Assembly (NCBI RefSeq): GCF_008329705.1
Contig: NZ_VTSX01000029.1
Coordinates: 1 to 54,503 of the forward strand
Reading direction: 5' to 3'
DNA from: Chryseobacterium sp. SN22
Lineage (GTDB): Bacteria; Bacteroidota; Bacteroidia; Flavobacteriales; Weeksellaceae
Length of the DNA stretch: 54,503 bases
How positions within the stretch are numbered: position 1 is the first letter of the stretch; every line of letters begins with the position of its first letter. The notes below the pieces were generated by a model. It did no database searches and had not been told where the DNA came from. It saw only the letters and a list, made by a program, of their open reading frames with translations. This document shows positions 40,899 to 49,113 of the stretch, one piece after another. Both the position numbers and the translations under genes were made by a program.

Positions 40899-41045
40899 AT
40901 GAAGCTAAGACACATCTTAACTGGAATTACTGCAATATTTATTGAAAGGCGAATGGGTTATTTTCGAGAAGTGACAGTAATAAGAGTTCCAGACGGCAGA
41001 GAATATTTTGCGCCATCTGGCGAATTCGAAGAGGTTAAAAATTAA
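40899..41045 (+). CDS. Small hypothetical protein
   Basis: 48 residues, starting 5 bp after the tape-measure-like gene: hydrophobic N-terminus (LRHILTGITAIFIE) and a strand-rich end (TVIRVPDGREYFAPSGEFEE). Same strand and tight spacing support a real gene. Function unknown. Confidence 0.45.
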   Translation: MKLRHILTGITAIFIERRMGYFREVTVIRVPDGREYFAPSGEFEEVKN

Positions 41046-41075
41046 TAAACTATTAATTCATCAAAATAAATACGC

Positions 41076-41177
41076 ATGTACGAAATATACATATTCATGA
41101 AGAAATACGGCATCCTCCCAAGCGGAAAGAAAAACCTTAAACCTAAATTTATTAAACCTAAAAATAAAATACGATGA
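41076..41177 (+). CDS. Very small basic protein
   Basis: 33 residues, Lys-rich (SGKKNLKPKFIKPKNKIR). Its stop overlaps the next start as ATGA (41174-41177), which argues for translation, perhaps mainly to couple the next gene. Confidence 0.4.
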   Translation: MYEIYIFMKKYGILPSGKKNLKPKFIKPKNKIR

Positions 41178-41542
41178 ATATTCAAGATTTAAGAGTTGGA
41201 ATTACCCTTTATGATTCAGTAAGAGATAAAAACATTAAAATCGAACCGAAGCATTTTAAAGAATTGTTTATTGCTGAAAAAAAATTCTTTGACAGATACA
41301 AACCCGTCGAATTGACCGAAGATTTACTTTTAAGGTTAGGTTTTCAGAAAACATACGGATATAGATATAAAGATTTGAAATTGTTAGGTAGATGGATCGT
41401 CTATAAATCTTTTGTAGGTGACGAAATAATATCTAAGCCTTTTTTGAGGTTTGACGGAATTGCGGATATTTATGATCTTCACTCATTACAAAATTTCATT
41501 TATGTCCTAACCAACACAGAATTAATTCTTAATTCCCAATAA
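41174..41542 (+). CDS. RIGN-type phage protein, paralogue B
   Basis: 122 residues sharing the pattern of the 17669-18031 protein: IQDLRVGITLYD at the start, PVELTEDLLLRLGFQKTYGYRY in the middle and YDLHSLQNFIYVLTNTELIL at the end. Most diverged of the three paralogues. Function unknown. Confidence 0.6.
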   Translation: MNIQDLRVGITLYDSVRDKNIKIEPKHFKELFIAEKKFFDRYKPVELTEDLLLRLGFQKTYGYRYKDLKLLGRWIVYKSFVGDEIISKPFLRFDGIADIYDLHSLQNFIYVLTNTELILNSQ

Positions 41543-41547
41543 TAGTC

Positions 41548-41670
41548 ATGAGTTTAGACGAAATAAAGTCCAACTGGACCAGAACCGACGAACTGATTTA
41601 CCGTACGCCGGAAATAAAATTTAAGTCCCTGGAAGCTGCGAAAACAAAAGTAATAGCGAAAATTAACTAA
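41548..41670 (+). CDS. Small hypothetical protein
   Basis: 40 residues (SLDEIKSNWTRTDELIYRTP then EAAKTKVIAKIN), filling the gap between two same-strand genes with 5-bp and 1-bp spacing. Below usual ORF cut-offs. Confidence 0.4.
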   Translation: MSLDEIKSNWTRTDELIYRTPEIKFKSLEAAKTKVIAKIN

Positions 41671-41671
41671 A

Positions 41672-41977
41672 ATGAAAAGCGTCCTATTCAATTCTAACCA
41701 ACATCTACGAGATGCAAACCCCGAATACTCTTATTGCCTATGCTGTGGTAAGCCTTGGAATTTGGTTAAGTCTAAAATTGTTCAAACAAGTGGCAACGGC
41801 GGGAGCTTTGCCACTTGTGATGAATGCTGGCACACTTCTTCTTTGGATGAACTGAAACAATATCATGCTGAGCTTTATATTAAACAGAAAGAATCCATCT
41901 TAGGCATGAATACCAAAATGGAACATTCTTTAGAACATGTTCTATTTTGTGTTGAAAAAGAATTTTTTAAATTATAA
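41672..41977 (+). CDS. Zinc-ribbon-like protein
   Basis: 101 residues. CLCCGKPW (about 22-29) and CDECW (about 49-53) form a four-Cys zinc site around SGNGGSFAT, followed by a helical region (LKQYHAELYIKQ). A family common on Bacteroidota phages; nucleic-acid or protein binding is likely, role unknown. Confidence 0.65.
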   Translation: MKSVLFNSNQHLRDANPEYSYCLCCGKPWNLVKSKIVQTSGNGGSFATCDECWHTSSLDELKQYHAELYIKQKESILGMNTKMEHSLEHVLFCVEKEFFKL

Positions 41978-41978
41978 T

Positions 41979-42257
41979 ATGAGCAACTTTAATTTCTACA
42001 ACTTCCTAGAACAGCAAGGCTACGAAAAAGAAACCATTCGTAAAGCCGATGGAACGACATTCTGCACGAACTATCAGAAAGAGCTGGACGAAAACATCTG
42101 GAATTCTCTTACGGTTCACGCAGATAAGACAATCACCGGAGCGTCTCCGAAATCCGGATTGGTATTTAAGCAGCGACCTCAGCCGGCATCTGCAGAAGAC
42201 GCAGCAAATTTATTGAAACTTATTGAAGAGGTACCTGATGAAAGAGAAGACGATTAA
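41979..42257 (+). CDS. Hypothetical acidic protein
   Basis: 92 residues from the ATG at 41979 (the longer frame to 41937 lies in the previous gene). Aromatic N-terminus (NFNFYNFLEQQGYEKE) and an acidic C-terminus (LIEEVPDEREDD). Overlaps the next gene by 20 bp. Confidence 0.55.
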   Translation: MSNFNFYNFLEQQGYEKETIRKADGTTFCTNYQKELDENIWNSLTVHADKTITGASPKSGLVFKQRPQPASAEDAANLLKLIEEVPDEREDD

Positions 42258-42573
42258 AATACCGATCTACCATGGTGAGCTGACGATGATCCTTTGCTCT
42301 GACTGGAAAGCGGTAAATGATAAGTACAGCATTGAAGTCTTGCCGAACATGGATGGCGTCGTTTTTAAGCCTGAAACGGACTCTTTGGGCACAGAGTATA
42401 TTGTAGCTTTCAATCGTCCGCCTGATGGCTCAGTAATAGCCCATGAATCGGTTCATCTGGTAAACCTGCTATCCATTGACAAAGGTTTTCGACCAGACTT
42501 CTACAATGATGAACACCAGGCGTACCTAACAGAATGGTTTTATGAGCAAATCGAAAACTTCATAAAAAACTGA
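42238..42573 (+). CDS. Putative HExxH metallopeptidase-like protein
   Basis: 111 residues from the ATG at 42238. HESVH at 69-73 is a zinc-binding HExxH motif, and Glu92 in NDEHQAYLTEWF could be the third ligand, as in gluzincin-type active sites. The domain is far shorter than classical metalloproteases but resembles a recurrent small phage family. Activity is unproven; the target would be cytoplasmic because there is no signal peptide. Confidence 0.6.
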   Translation: MKEKTIKIPIYHGELTMILCSDWKAVNDKYSIEVLPNMDGVVFKPETDSLGTEYIVAFNRPPDGSVIAHESVHLVNLLSIDKGFRPDFYNDEHQAYLTEWFYEQIENFIKN

Positions 42574-42602
42574 TTTACCTTTTTTTTCATATATTGTGTT
42601 TT

Positions 42603-42632
42603 CCCGACTGAAGAATAGTAAGTCGGGATTTT
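42603..42632 (+). terminator. Terminator after the metallopeptidase-like gene
   Basis: CCCGACT pairs with AGTCGGG around an 11-base loop, followed by ATTTTT. Confidence 0.7.
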
Positions 42633-42650
42633 TAATCTTAAATTTGAATT

Positions 42651-43049
42651 ATGGACGCTAAAGAATTGAGAATAGGGAACTATGTTTATTACAATGGCTG
42701 CCACAGCATAATAACAACCATCGGAAAGAAATCCGTGATTATTGAATTAGGAACAGTAATTAAAGAACATTCTGCATATACAGAAAGTCAAAATCCCAAT
42801 TTAGACGAAATCGCCGGAATTCTCCTTACAGAAGAATGGCTACTGGATTTTGATTATATAAATACGATTGAAAATTATTGGTCGAATGGCATCTTAGAAA
42901 TAAGATACGATAATGATAATAAGCATTTCTATTACGAGTATCTTATATCTTCAGGGAGATCTGAAATATTAGTATTACAATACGTTCACCAATTCCAAAA
43001 TTTATATTTTGCGCTTACCGGAAAAGAATTAACTTTGAAGGAAAATTAA
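42651..43049 (+). CDS. RIGN-type phage protein, paralogue C
   Basis: 132 residues: AKELRIGNYVYYNGCHSII, then LLTEEWLLDFDYINTIENYW, then YVHQFQNLYFALTGKELTL. Clear paralogue of the 17669-18031 protein, closer than copy B. Two copies in one island and one in the early operon suggest repeated acquisition or useful variation. Confidence 0.65.
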   Translation: MDAKELRIGNYVYYNGCHSIITTIGKKSVIIELGTVIKEHSAYTESQNPNLDEIAGILLTEEWLLDFDYINTIENYWSNGILEIRYDNDNKHFYYEYLISSGRSEILVLQYVHQFQNLYFALTGKELTLKEN

Positions 43050-43052
43050 TAT

Positions 43053-43292
43053 ATGGATAGAATTATTAAAATTAAACACGTAACTGGCGAGCAGATACTA
43101 AGCGTATCAGAGACAGATTTTGAGAATTGTAAAAACTTAATAATACAATGTTTAAAAAAAGAAAGGGACATTCTTACCGCCACGAGTGACGATGGATCTC
43201 TAAAGTTTTTCCCAGCTAAACTATTACGAAACAGCGTCATAATTTTTGAACCTACGGAAATTGAAAAACAATTACAATCTCAGAAATTATAA
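43053..43292 (+). CDS. Hypothetical small protein
   Basis: 79 residues: beta-rich start (DRIIKIKHVTGEQILSVSE), a helix with KKERDI, and a strand pair (GSLKFFPAKLLRNSVIIFEP). Last plus gene of the island, 3 bp after paralogue C and before a strong terminator. Not recognised. Confidence 0.55.
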   Translation: MDRIIKIKHVTGEQILSVSETDFENCKNLIIQCLKKERDILTATSDDGSLKFFPAKLLRNSVIIFEPTEIEKQLQSQKL

Positions 43293-43297
43293 AAGTT

Positions 43298-43322
43298 AAA
43301 GCCTCTTAATTGAGGCTTTTTT
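43298..43322. terminator. Terminator closing the plus-strand island
   Basis: AAAGCCTC pairs perfectly with GAGGCTTT around TTAATT, then TTT on the plus strand. It also lies 2 bp beyond the stop of the convergent 43324-43497 gene, so it may work in both directions. Confidence 0.8.
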
Positions 43323-43323
43323 A

Positions 43324-43497
43324 CTAGTCAATAATTCTCTTTAATCTACTAATTGTTACATCAAATTCTTCTTTAGTAAGAAGTTCTTTTCCATCATTTG
43401 TTTTGATTCTAGTACCATTACCTGCTTTTTCGATAGTGCATATATTGTTAATATTAACATATGCAGTTCCTAAAACGGTTAAAACTGTCATGAACAT
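43324..43497 (-). CDS. Small hypothetical protein
   Basis: 57 residues (55 from Met3). Strand-rich: VLTVLGTAYVNINNICTIEK, GTRIKTNDGKELLTKEEFD, and a short basic helix. It faintly recalls FlbD-type small proteins, but the match is weak. Together with 43540-43950 and 44010-44294 it forms the minus-strand part of the island. Confidence 0.5.
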   Translation of the reverse strand: MFMTVLTVLGTAYVNINNICTIEKAGNGTRIKTNDGKELLTKEEFDVTISRLKRIID

Positions 43498-43539
43498 AAT
43501 TAAAAGTTTTATTTGTTAGTTCACAATAATAAGATTTTT

Positions 43540-43950
43540 TTATAACGCAGACAAATACTTCCTAAAACTTCCAGAATAAGCAAGCTCTGGATCCTTCACG
43601 ATTTCACCGCGCCAGTATGAGTGATTTTCGGCTATGTAGTCCTGATCAGCTTCCCGGGCTATCGGTTCTTTAAGATAAATAAGCAGGTTTGCGAAACCAT
43701 TTGATAATTCCGGATATCGGTCGGGATTTATTTTATTATAGAGCTTTTCAATTCGGCATGAAAGCCTGAGAAATATCCGGCATGTATAATTATCATTGTA
43801 CAGGTGATAGCAGAAGTACTTTATTTCCGGATAGTCTTGGCCGAAGATGATTTCTTCACAGTACCCCATGAAAGATTCAGTAAGGACGATAAAGTCCATT
43901 TCCATACCTTCGGTGAGGCGGTCGTATTCGGCGTGTTCTGCTGACGTCAT
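43540..43950 (-). CDS. Hypothetical acidic protein
   Basis: 136 residues, helical, rich in Tyr, Cys and Glu (ESFMGYCEEIIFGQDYPEIK, YNDNYTCRIFLRLSCRIEKL). No membrane segment. No structural protein of this phage matches it. Flanked by noncoding gaps, suggesting separate control. Confidence 0.55.
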   Translation of the reverse strand: MTSAEHAEYDRLTEGMEMDFIVLTESFMGYCEEIIFGQDYPEIKYFCYHLYNDNYTCRIFLRLSCRIEKLYNKINPDRYPELSNGFANLLIYLKEPIAREADQDYIAENHSYWRGEIVKDPELAYSGSFRKYLSAL

Positions 43951-44009
43951 AATGATCAGCGCAAATATAGACTATTTTACATATTTCCTTTAGTTAAAAA
44001 ATCATGCTT

Positions 44010-44294
44010 TTAAATAGAGATTATAGGTATTTTACCAGAATTGTTTTCTATTTCAGACATCAATACAATCTTACCACAAAAATCGCGTAATCGCGCGATT
44101 TTTTCAGTTGTGTAAATATTATAAAAATTATCTTCTTCTCCTTGAATTTTAAACATTATTATAAATGCAATCAGTTCATCTTTTTCATTAAATTCAGAAG
44201 TATTGACATGATCTTTGCCTTCAAATAATTCTGAGTTTTTCTTTATAAGATAAACATAATTTTCTACACGCTTTTCTGTATTTAAATTGTCCAT
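44010..44294 (-). CDS. Stand-alone portal-fragment protein (structural mimic)
   Basis: 94 residues. Residues 35-92 match portal residues about 178-236 with a single two-residue gap: FNEKDELIA against FNDQGDLIA, YNIYTTEKIARLR against YEIYTAERIAILR, SEIENNSGKIPI against SETANPIGKIPI. Roughly 40 percent of aligned positions are identical by eye. The first 33 residues are unrelated to the portal. It is intact, with its own ATG, directly after the MuF-like gene. It could be a portal-binding decoy, an assembly modulator, or a captured portal fragment from another phage. It lies in the same island as the tape-measure-like protein. Confidence 0.75.
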   Translation of the reverse strand: MDNLNTEKRVENYVYLIKKNSELFEGKDHVNTSEFNEKDELIAFIIMFKIQGEEDNFYNIYTTEKIARLRDFCGKIVLMSEIENNSGKIPIISI

Positions 44295-44310
44295 ATTTTA
44301 TTGTGATTAT

Positions 44311-45354
44311 TTATTTAACAAATTTAGTATTTTCTTGAATAAAATATGGTTTACTTTTCCTTCTTTCAAGCATTTCACGGTTTTCCGCAATCCAGGCAGA
44401 GAAATTCCGGGGCACCTCAGCGACATGGTTTGCCGATGCTTCCGGGGATAGGTTTTGCCCATTGTTTATTTCGGTGATTAGCTCAGTCGGTGATTTGAGG
44501 ATCATAGTCCGGAAACACTTACATGACACATGCCATTTGGACCAGTTGAAATCCTTCGGGTAGGATCCGGCCAGCTCGTCGCACATATCCGGAACCGTAT
44601 GCTGAGGGCTTAGGTTGATCTTCTGCCCTACTATGTCATTGTTTCCCATGATGCGGATCTGTTCGGCTTCTCTGTATGCGGTATTGATCTCATTGGCCGC
44701 TAATCGCAGGGCATTCTTATGAGCGGACCGGTAAACGCCTTGGCCCGGATGGTATGCCTGGGCGTTTTTGCTGAGCTGCAGGTTTCCGTGCTTATCTCTC
44801 ACACGGCGAAACAGCTTATCGGGCTCGTTGAGGTTGTGTTTGATCTTTCGGGCAAGGTCTTTCGCTGACATACCTTCACTGAGCGCATCACCCACGGCAA
44901 TTTCCAGGTTTTCCTTAGTCTGCTTTGTGATATTCCAAACTCTTTCGGAAACGGTGAATTTCCCCTTCTTTCGCTCTTGAAATGCTTCGAGTGCTTTTTT
45001 ATTAGCCGACTGCGTGGAGATTTTCCGCATACGTGCATCATAGGCAGCGGCCGGCACCTTGTTTTTTACCTGGTTGAGGTTCTGGGCAAGCAGATCATTG
45101 ACTTTAGCATTTCCGAAATCCCATTCATATTCTGTGTAGACTTTGATCCTGGAAAGCAGACCATTATTATATGTCATCAAAGCTTCATTCACCTGCTTGG
45201 TGATCCGTCCATAATCCTTCCACCGGAACATCTTGTCTGATACCTTCAGGTTTACAACCAGTAAGGCTATTTCCCGCACTAAATTGTCATACAGCCCATT
45301 TACTGAGCTGAGGTATTTGTTTATCCGTAGAAGGTGCTTTTCGTCTGGGGTCAT
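44311..45354 (-). CDS. MuF-like head morphogenesis protein
   Basis: 347 residues. The N-terminal two-thirds are helical. The C-terminal part has the MuF/SPP1-gp7 pattern: AANEINTAYREAEQIRIMG, then SPQHTVPDMCDELAG and WHVSCKCFRTM (His/Cys set). Minor capsid protein packaged with the portal. It follows the portal gene by 46 bp. Confidence 0.82.
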   Translation of the reverse strand: MTPDEKHLLRINKYLSSVNGLYDNLVREIALLVVNLKVSDKMFRWKDYGRITKQVNEALMTYNNGLLSRIKVYTEYEWDFGNAKVNDLLAQNLNQVKNKVPAAAYDARMRKISTQSANKKALEAFQERKKGKFTVSERVWNITKQTKENLEIAVGDALSEGMSAKDLARKIKHNLNEPDKLFRRVRDKHGNLQLSKNAQAYHPGQGVYRSAHKNALRLAANEINTAYREAEQIRIMGNNDIVGQKINLSPQHTVPDMCDELAGSYPKDFNWSKWHVSCKCFRTMILKSPTELITEINNGQNLSPEASANHVAEVPRNFSAWIAENREMLERRKSKPYFIQENTKFVK

Positions 45355-45400
45355 ACTCCGTCGTACTCTTTACCAATAACTGTATCTGTTTTCATTTTGC

Positions 45401-46780
45401 TTATATTAAATCGTTACTTGCTTTCTTTTCCATTTCAGCGCTAATCTCTTCAAGTTCCTGTTCCACGTCCTTCACCCCGGCCCGTTCCATTGTTGTTTTC
45501 TGACTGAAAAGTGGTTGATTTCCGTTCACGGTCATCAGCATTTCATAGAATTTCGCTTCATTGTTGATGATGTATGGGGTAATTACCGGCTCAGCATCCA
45601 AATCACTATTGCGGAAACCCGTATTCATTAATTGAAGAAATGATTTCACTATCGACATTCTGCGCTTCAGGGCCGGCACATATACGCTCATCTTATCCAT
45701 CACCTTCAGGTGTGGCAGCATGAAGAGAAAAGCAGCGTTTTCAGTGGCCAGCATATTTCCGAGGCCTTCGAGTGCTTCAGGTGAAATATTGACGGAATTC
45801 GTCATTTTGTAGAGAATTGTTTCTAGGTTCTCTTTCTCTGCAGCTAAATTCTCACTTGCATTTGGAGGCTGAACAAATTCCAAGCTTGAATCTTTTTCCA
45901 TCTCAAAAACTTTTCCTGTGTTTTTTGATGAATTGCCATTAACCTTACCGCTAATAGCTAAAATAGGTGCTGAGAATTTTTTATTAACTTCTCCTGTGTC
46001 ACTTGTGATTTCCTCAAGCCTTTCAATCGCTTTCTGCGCCCTTGACCACTCAACATTATCAAATGAATACCAAACTATAGGAATTTTGCCGATTGGATTT
46101 GCTGTCTCTGATAGAAGCTCGATCCCGTCGTTGGCCTCACGAAGGATTGCAATACGTTCAGCGGTGTAGATTTCGTAATATTTTACTTTCTGGCCATTGA
46201 TTCGTTTTTCGTACTCCCTTAGTACCGCGATCAAGTCACCCTGATCATTAAAATAGGGGTATAGCTTGTTTTTATCTGGTGTAAGCAATGTTACTTTCAA
46301 ACGGTATTGTGATTGGAAACCATAATAATTGTTCGGCTCTTCATCTGTCCACCATAATTCTGCACATTGAGTGAATCTCCCGTTGCTTTTTGCTATTTCT
46401 CTATCGACAAATATAATTTTCTCCTTATCCAGTATTTTCAGATAAGCGTCATATAAGGTTGAGTCCTCAATATTGTTAGTATACTTCACCGGATTACCGA
46501 AAAGAAAAGTAACTGCTATTGTGACGATCTCTTTTTGGTAAGCAAGCGGGATACGGTTTAATTTCTCTATGCGCTTTCCCTCTTTTTTCTGTCCTGATTC
46601 ATCGATGTAGTCATAATCAACAATCCTATCCGGATAATTATATAGATCGGTCATTATACGGTGCTTGTGTTCATCCCATTCATTATTGAATTGCTCAATA
46701 TTAGGAAGCTGTAGACCGTTATCCTTAAGGTATGCTATTTTTTCACCGATGGTGTTGAGGTTGTTAAATTTTTCGTCCAT
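45401..46780 (-). CDS. Portal protein (SPP1 gp6-like)
   Basis: 459 residues. The portal pattern is clear: RIPLAYQKEIVTIAVTFLFG, YFNDQGDLIAVLREYE, YYEIYTAERIAILRE, GKIPIVWYSFDNVEWS (stem and clip region), and ISPEALEGLGNMLATENAAF (helical crown region). It forms the dodecameric DNA entry ring. It overlaps the terminase stop by one base. Residues 178-236 are echoed in the protein at 44010-44294. Confidence 0.9.
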   Translation of the reverse strand: MDEKFNNLNTIGEKIAYLKDNGLQLPNIEQFNNEWDEHKHRIMTDLYNYPDRIVDYDYIDESGQKKEGKRIEKLNRIPLAYQKEIVTIAVTFLFGNPVKYTNNIEDSTLYDAYLKILDKEKIIFVDREIAKSNGRFTQCAELWWTDEEPNNYYGFQSQYRLKVTLLTPDKNKLYPYFNDQGDLIAVLREYEKRINGQKVKYYEIYTAERIAILREANDGIELLSETANPIGKIPIVWYSFDNVEWSRAQKAIERLEEITSDTGEVNKKFSAPILAISGKVNGNSSKNTGKVFEMEKDSSLEFVQPPNASENLAAEKENLETILYKMTNSVNISPEALEGLGNMLATENAAFLFMLPHLKVMDKMSVYVPALKRRMSIVKSFLQLMNTGFRNSDLDAEPVITPYIINNEAKFYEMLMTVNGNQPLFSQKTTMERAGVKDVEQELEEISAEMEKKASNDLI

Positions 46781-48231
46781 TATATCATTGATGCTAATCT
46801 GTTCAAATTGTTTCTTATTGGCTTATTAAAATCGAAATATCCTCGTAACAAGATCATATCTCGATAATCTGGCGAATTTCCTGTATTTTCTTTTATTACT
46901 GCTTTTGTAACCAAAGTCACTGTGTCATATTCAGGGTCTTGCTCTATGCTGTCGAGTTCTTCTTTTATTCTTTCTTCCTGTTTTGTACTAAGTTCAGCAG
47001 ATATGTACATTTTGTTTTTATTGATTATCTTTTCTGCCAGATAAACCAGTAGCTGCGTTTGCGCGTTTTTATATTTCGGCGTATCCTTCTCATCTCCCAG
47101 GTCTTCATCGAACGGCCTACCATTGTTTGTAAAGCCTATGATATCCAGATTGTCTACTACTCCACCTCCTACACCATCGGCATCAGCGATACACTGATCT
47201 TTCGGAATCCCGTGCTTTTGCTGCAGGGCTTTAATACATGCCTGGATTTCCGTTGTCTTACTGATTTCAAACTCATGTACTTCGATCAATTCCCAATCTT
47301 CCCATACACCAATGACCGCTAAATCGGATCCGAACCGGGCAACGTCGGCTGTGATATACTTTTTCTTCTCATTTACTAGGTGGTCATTCCGGAACAGGTC
47401 GAGTATTTTATCATAGATGCAGAGTTTATACGGATTATCATCATATTCCCAATTTCCATTTAGAAGCCTTTCCTTTTTTGCCTTGTCTGTTGTACTTCTT
47501 AATTGTTCTATGTAAAAACTTTCAATGAACGGGTTATCTTGCACGAATGCTGGTAAATATATCTGTGTAGGAAGTAACCGATTTTCATTTGAGGCCTTAT
47601 AAAAATGTGAGTACATCCAATTTTTCTTTGGGTTACAAGTGACAAAGATTTTTGGAACCAGATTAAACTCATCATTTAATTGTCTCCCAACCCTGGTTTT
47701 TAAAGTATCAAATGCCCCAAAATTTACCTCTCCACCTTCCTCAATCCATCCTCCTGTGTATTCAAGGGATCCGAACCTCTCATAGTGTTCGTCGCTTGGT
47801 AAATATTGTAACTTCAATAAGTCAATACGAGAACCGTTCTTAAATTCAATAAAATTATCTTGTCCGTTGTACTTATGTTCGCTTCTAGGAATATTGTACG
47901 CTTTACAAACTTTACTAAACGTTTTTAATGTCGATTCTCTAAGACTTTTTAAGCTTTCCCGTCCGACAAACCACCTAGTATCAGGATAAGCCAAAGATGA
48001 AAACAAAACCCAAGCAACACCTGTCCAAGATTTAGCACCGCCTGCTGCACCACCATACAAAAATTCTCTGGTATTCTTATCTGTTAGAATTTTTAACGCT
48101 TCCTCTTGCTTTAAGTGCTTTTTGCCCTCATGAATAGTTATAAAATCAAAATTTCCTCTTTTAAATTTAGCTACGTAAATTTCATAGAGTTGTGTTGTGA
48201 TCTGTGCAACTTTAATTTTATCATTCCTCAT
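46780..48231 (-). CDS. terL: Terminase large subunit
   Basis: 483 residues. ATPase domain: Walker A GGAAGGAKS (60-68), Walker B TGGWIEE (159-165), coupling motif VTCNPK. Nuclease domain: ADVARFGSD (295-303) and ADADGVGGG (349-357), giving the acidic residues expected for RNase-H-type nucleases. It packages DNA into the prohead. It overlaps the small subunit gene by 11 bp. Confidence 0.93.
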   Translation of the reverse strand: MRNDKIKVAQITTQLYEIYVAKFKRGNFDFITIHEGKKHLKQEEALKILTDKNTREFLYGGAAGGAKSWTGVAWVLFSSLAYPDTRWFVGRESLKSLRESTLKTFSKVCKAYNIPRSEHKYNGQDNFIEFKNGSRIDLLKLQYLPSDEHYERFGSLEYTGGWIEEGGEVNFGAFDTLKTRVGRQLNDEFNLVPKIFVTCNPKKNWMYSHFYKASNENRLLPTQIYLPAFVQDNPFIESFYIEQLRSTTDKAKKERLLNGNWEYDDNPYKLCIYDKILDLFRNDHLVNEKKKYITADVARFGSDLAVIGVWEDWELIEVHEFEISKTTEIQACIKALQQKHGIPKDQCIADADGVGGGVVDNLDIIGFTNNGRPFDEDLGDEKDTPKYKNAQTQLLVYLAEKIINKNKMYISAELSTKQEERIKEELDSIEQDPEYDTVTLVTKAVIKENTGNSPDYRDMILLRGYFDFNKPIRNNLNRLASMI

Positions 48232-48724
48232 TTGATTTTAAGGCATTTTCTAATTCATCAAGAGCGGAATCCGAAAGACTATCCAGATTAACACTTCGCT
48301 TATCATCAATCTCCACTTCCTTCTTGTCTCTCCAATGTTCCGGCTGACGGTTTTTAAGCCAGAATATTGTTGCAATCATGTCAGGTGGGAAATATTCTTC
48401 AACGTCATGCACTTCTACTGTATCGTATAGCTTTCCGCTTTCCTCATCTACCTTTTTTAGCTTAAATGCCTGCTTATGTTTTTGGGTATGTCCTAGTGCT
48501 CGTTTGTAGAGCGTGGATACCACATTTGCGTCAGCTTCGATTTTTCCCTTTTTTATGGACTCGGAAAAATCTGGGTATTTCTTCTGCCATTGGTAGAGAG
48601 TATCCGGATTTATTTCTAAGGCACCTGCCATCTGTACATCTGTCAATCCAAGCAAAGAATACTTCAATGCTTGTTTAGGATGTAAATCCGGATCGTATTT
48701 TGTCTTTCTACCTCTTGTTGCCAT
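48221..48724 (-). CDS. terS: Terminase small subunit
   Basis: 167 residues. The N-terminal helix-turn-helix (LTDVQMAGALEINPDTLYQW) is followed by oligomerisation helices (ADANVVSTLYKRALGH), PPDMIATIFWLKNRQPEHWRDK (a typical TerS signature) and an acidic tail. It recognises phage DNA and hands it to the large subunit. Confidence 0.88.
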   Translation of the reverse strand: MATRGRKTKYDPDLHPKQALKYSLLGLTDVQMAGALEINPDTLYQWQKKYPDFSESIKKGKIEADANVVSTLYKRALGHTQKHKQAFKLKKVDEESGKLYDTVEVHDVEEYFPPDMIATIFWLKNRQPEHWRDKKEVEIDDKRSVNLDSLSDSALDELENALKSNEE

Positions 48725-48727
48725 ATT

Positions 48728-48922
48728 TTATACTTCTGGTGAATTTTCCTTAAGGTAATCGAAAAGCCACATTGCTCCTGCTTTAAAGTCGTCGGCAATA
48801 GCATCTTTAGCTGATACGAATTCCTCGTCATTATACTGCTCTTCTCCTAGCACTTCTTTACAGTGTTTTTGTGCCTGTGTTTCTAAAAGTTCTTTTAACT
48901 GTTCTTTGCTTAAATTGTTCAT
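48728..48922 (-). CDS. Small helical phage protein
   Basis: 64 residues, acidic, helical (EQLKELLETQAQKHCKEVLG, then DDFKAGAMWLFDYLKEN). A type common near packaging genes in Bacteroidota phages. Function unknown. Confidence 0.6.
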   Translation of the reverse strand: MNNLSKEQLKELLETQAQKHCKEVLGEEQYNDEEFVSAKDAIADDFKAGAMWLFDYLKENSPEV

Positions 48923-48924
48923 AA

Positions 48925-49113
48925 CTATTGAAATTTTGATTTATTCTTTTGACTTGTTACATGCCATCCACCGCATTCTTTGCAGTAATATTTCCGTTTC
49001 GGTATCTTGCTTCGGCTGCTTGCGTGCTTGCATTTATGAATGACGTCGCTTGCTTCTCTCTCTGTGGTGTACATGAATTTGCTGCATGTACTTGCTTGCT
49101 TATCAACCCGCAT
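48925..49113 (-). CDS. Small zinc-ribbon protein
   Basis: 62 residues from the ATG at 49113; the longer frame to 49242 lies inside the ParB-like gene. It is basic, with Cys/His clusters (CKHASSRSKIPKR and YYCKECGGWHVTSQ), a zinc-ribbon ending found in many small phage proteins. Nucleic-acid binding is plausible. Confidence 0.55.
   Translation of the reverse strand: MRVDKQASTCSKFMYTTEREASDVIHKCKHASSRSKIPKRKYYCKECGGWHVTSQKNKSKFQ

Noticed and set aside
44010..44294. Portal-like ORF as an assembly error or simple portal pseudogene
   Set aside because: It has an intact frame, its own unrelated N-terminus and diverged DNA, so it is not a duplicated copy of the local portal gene.
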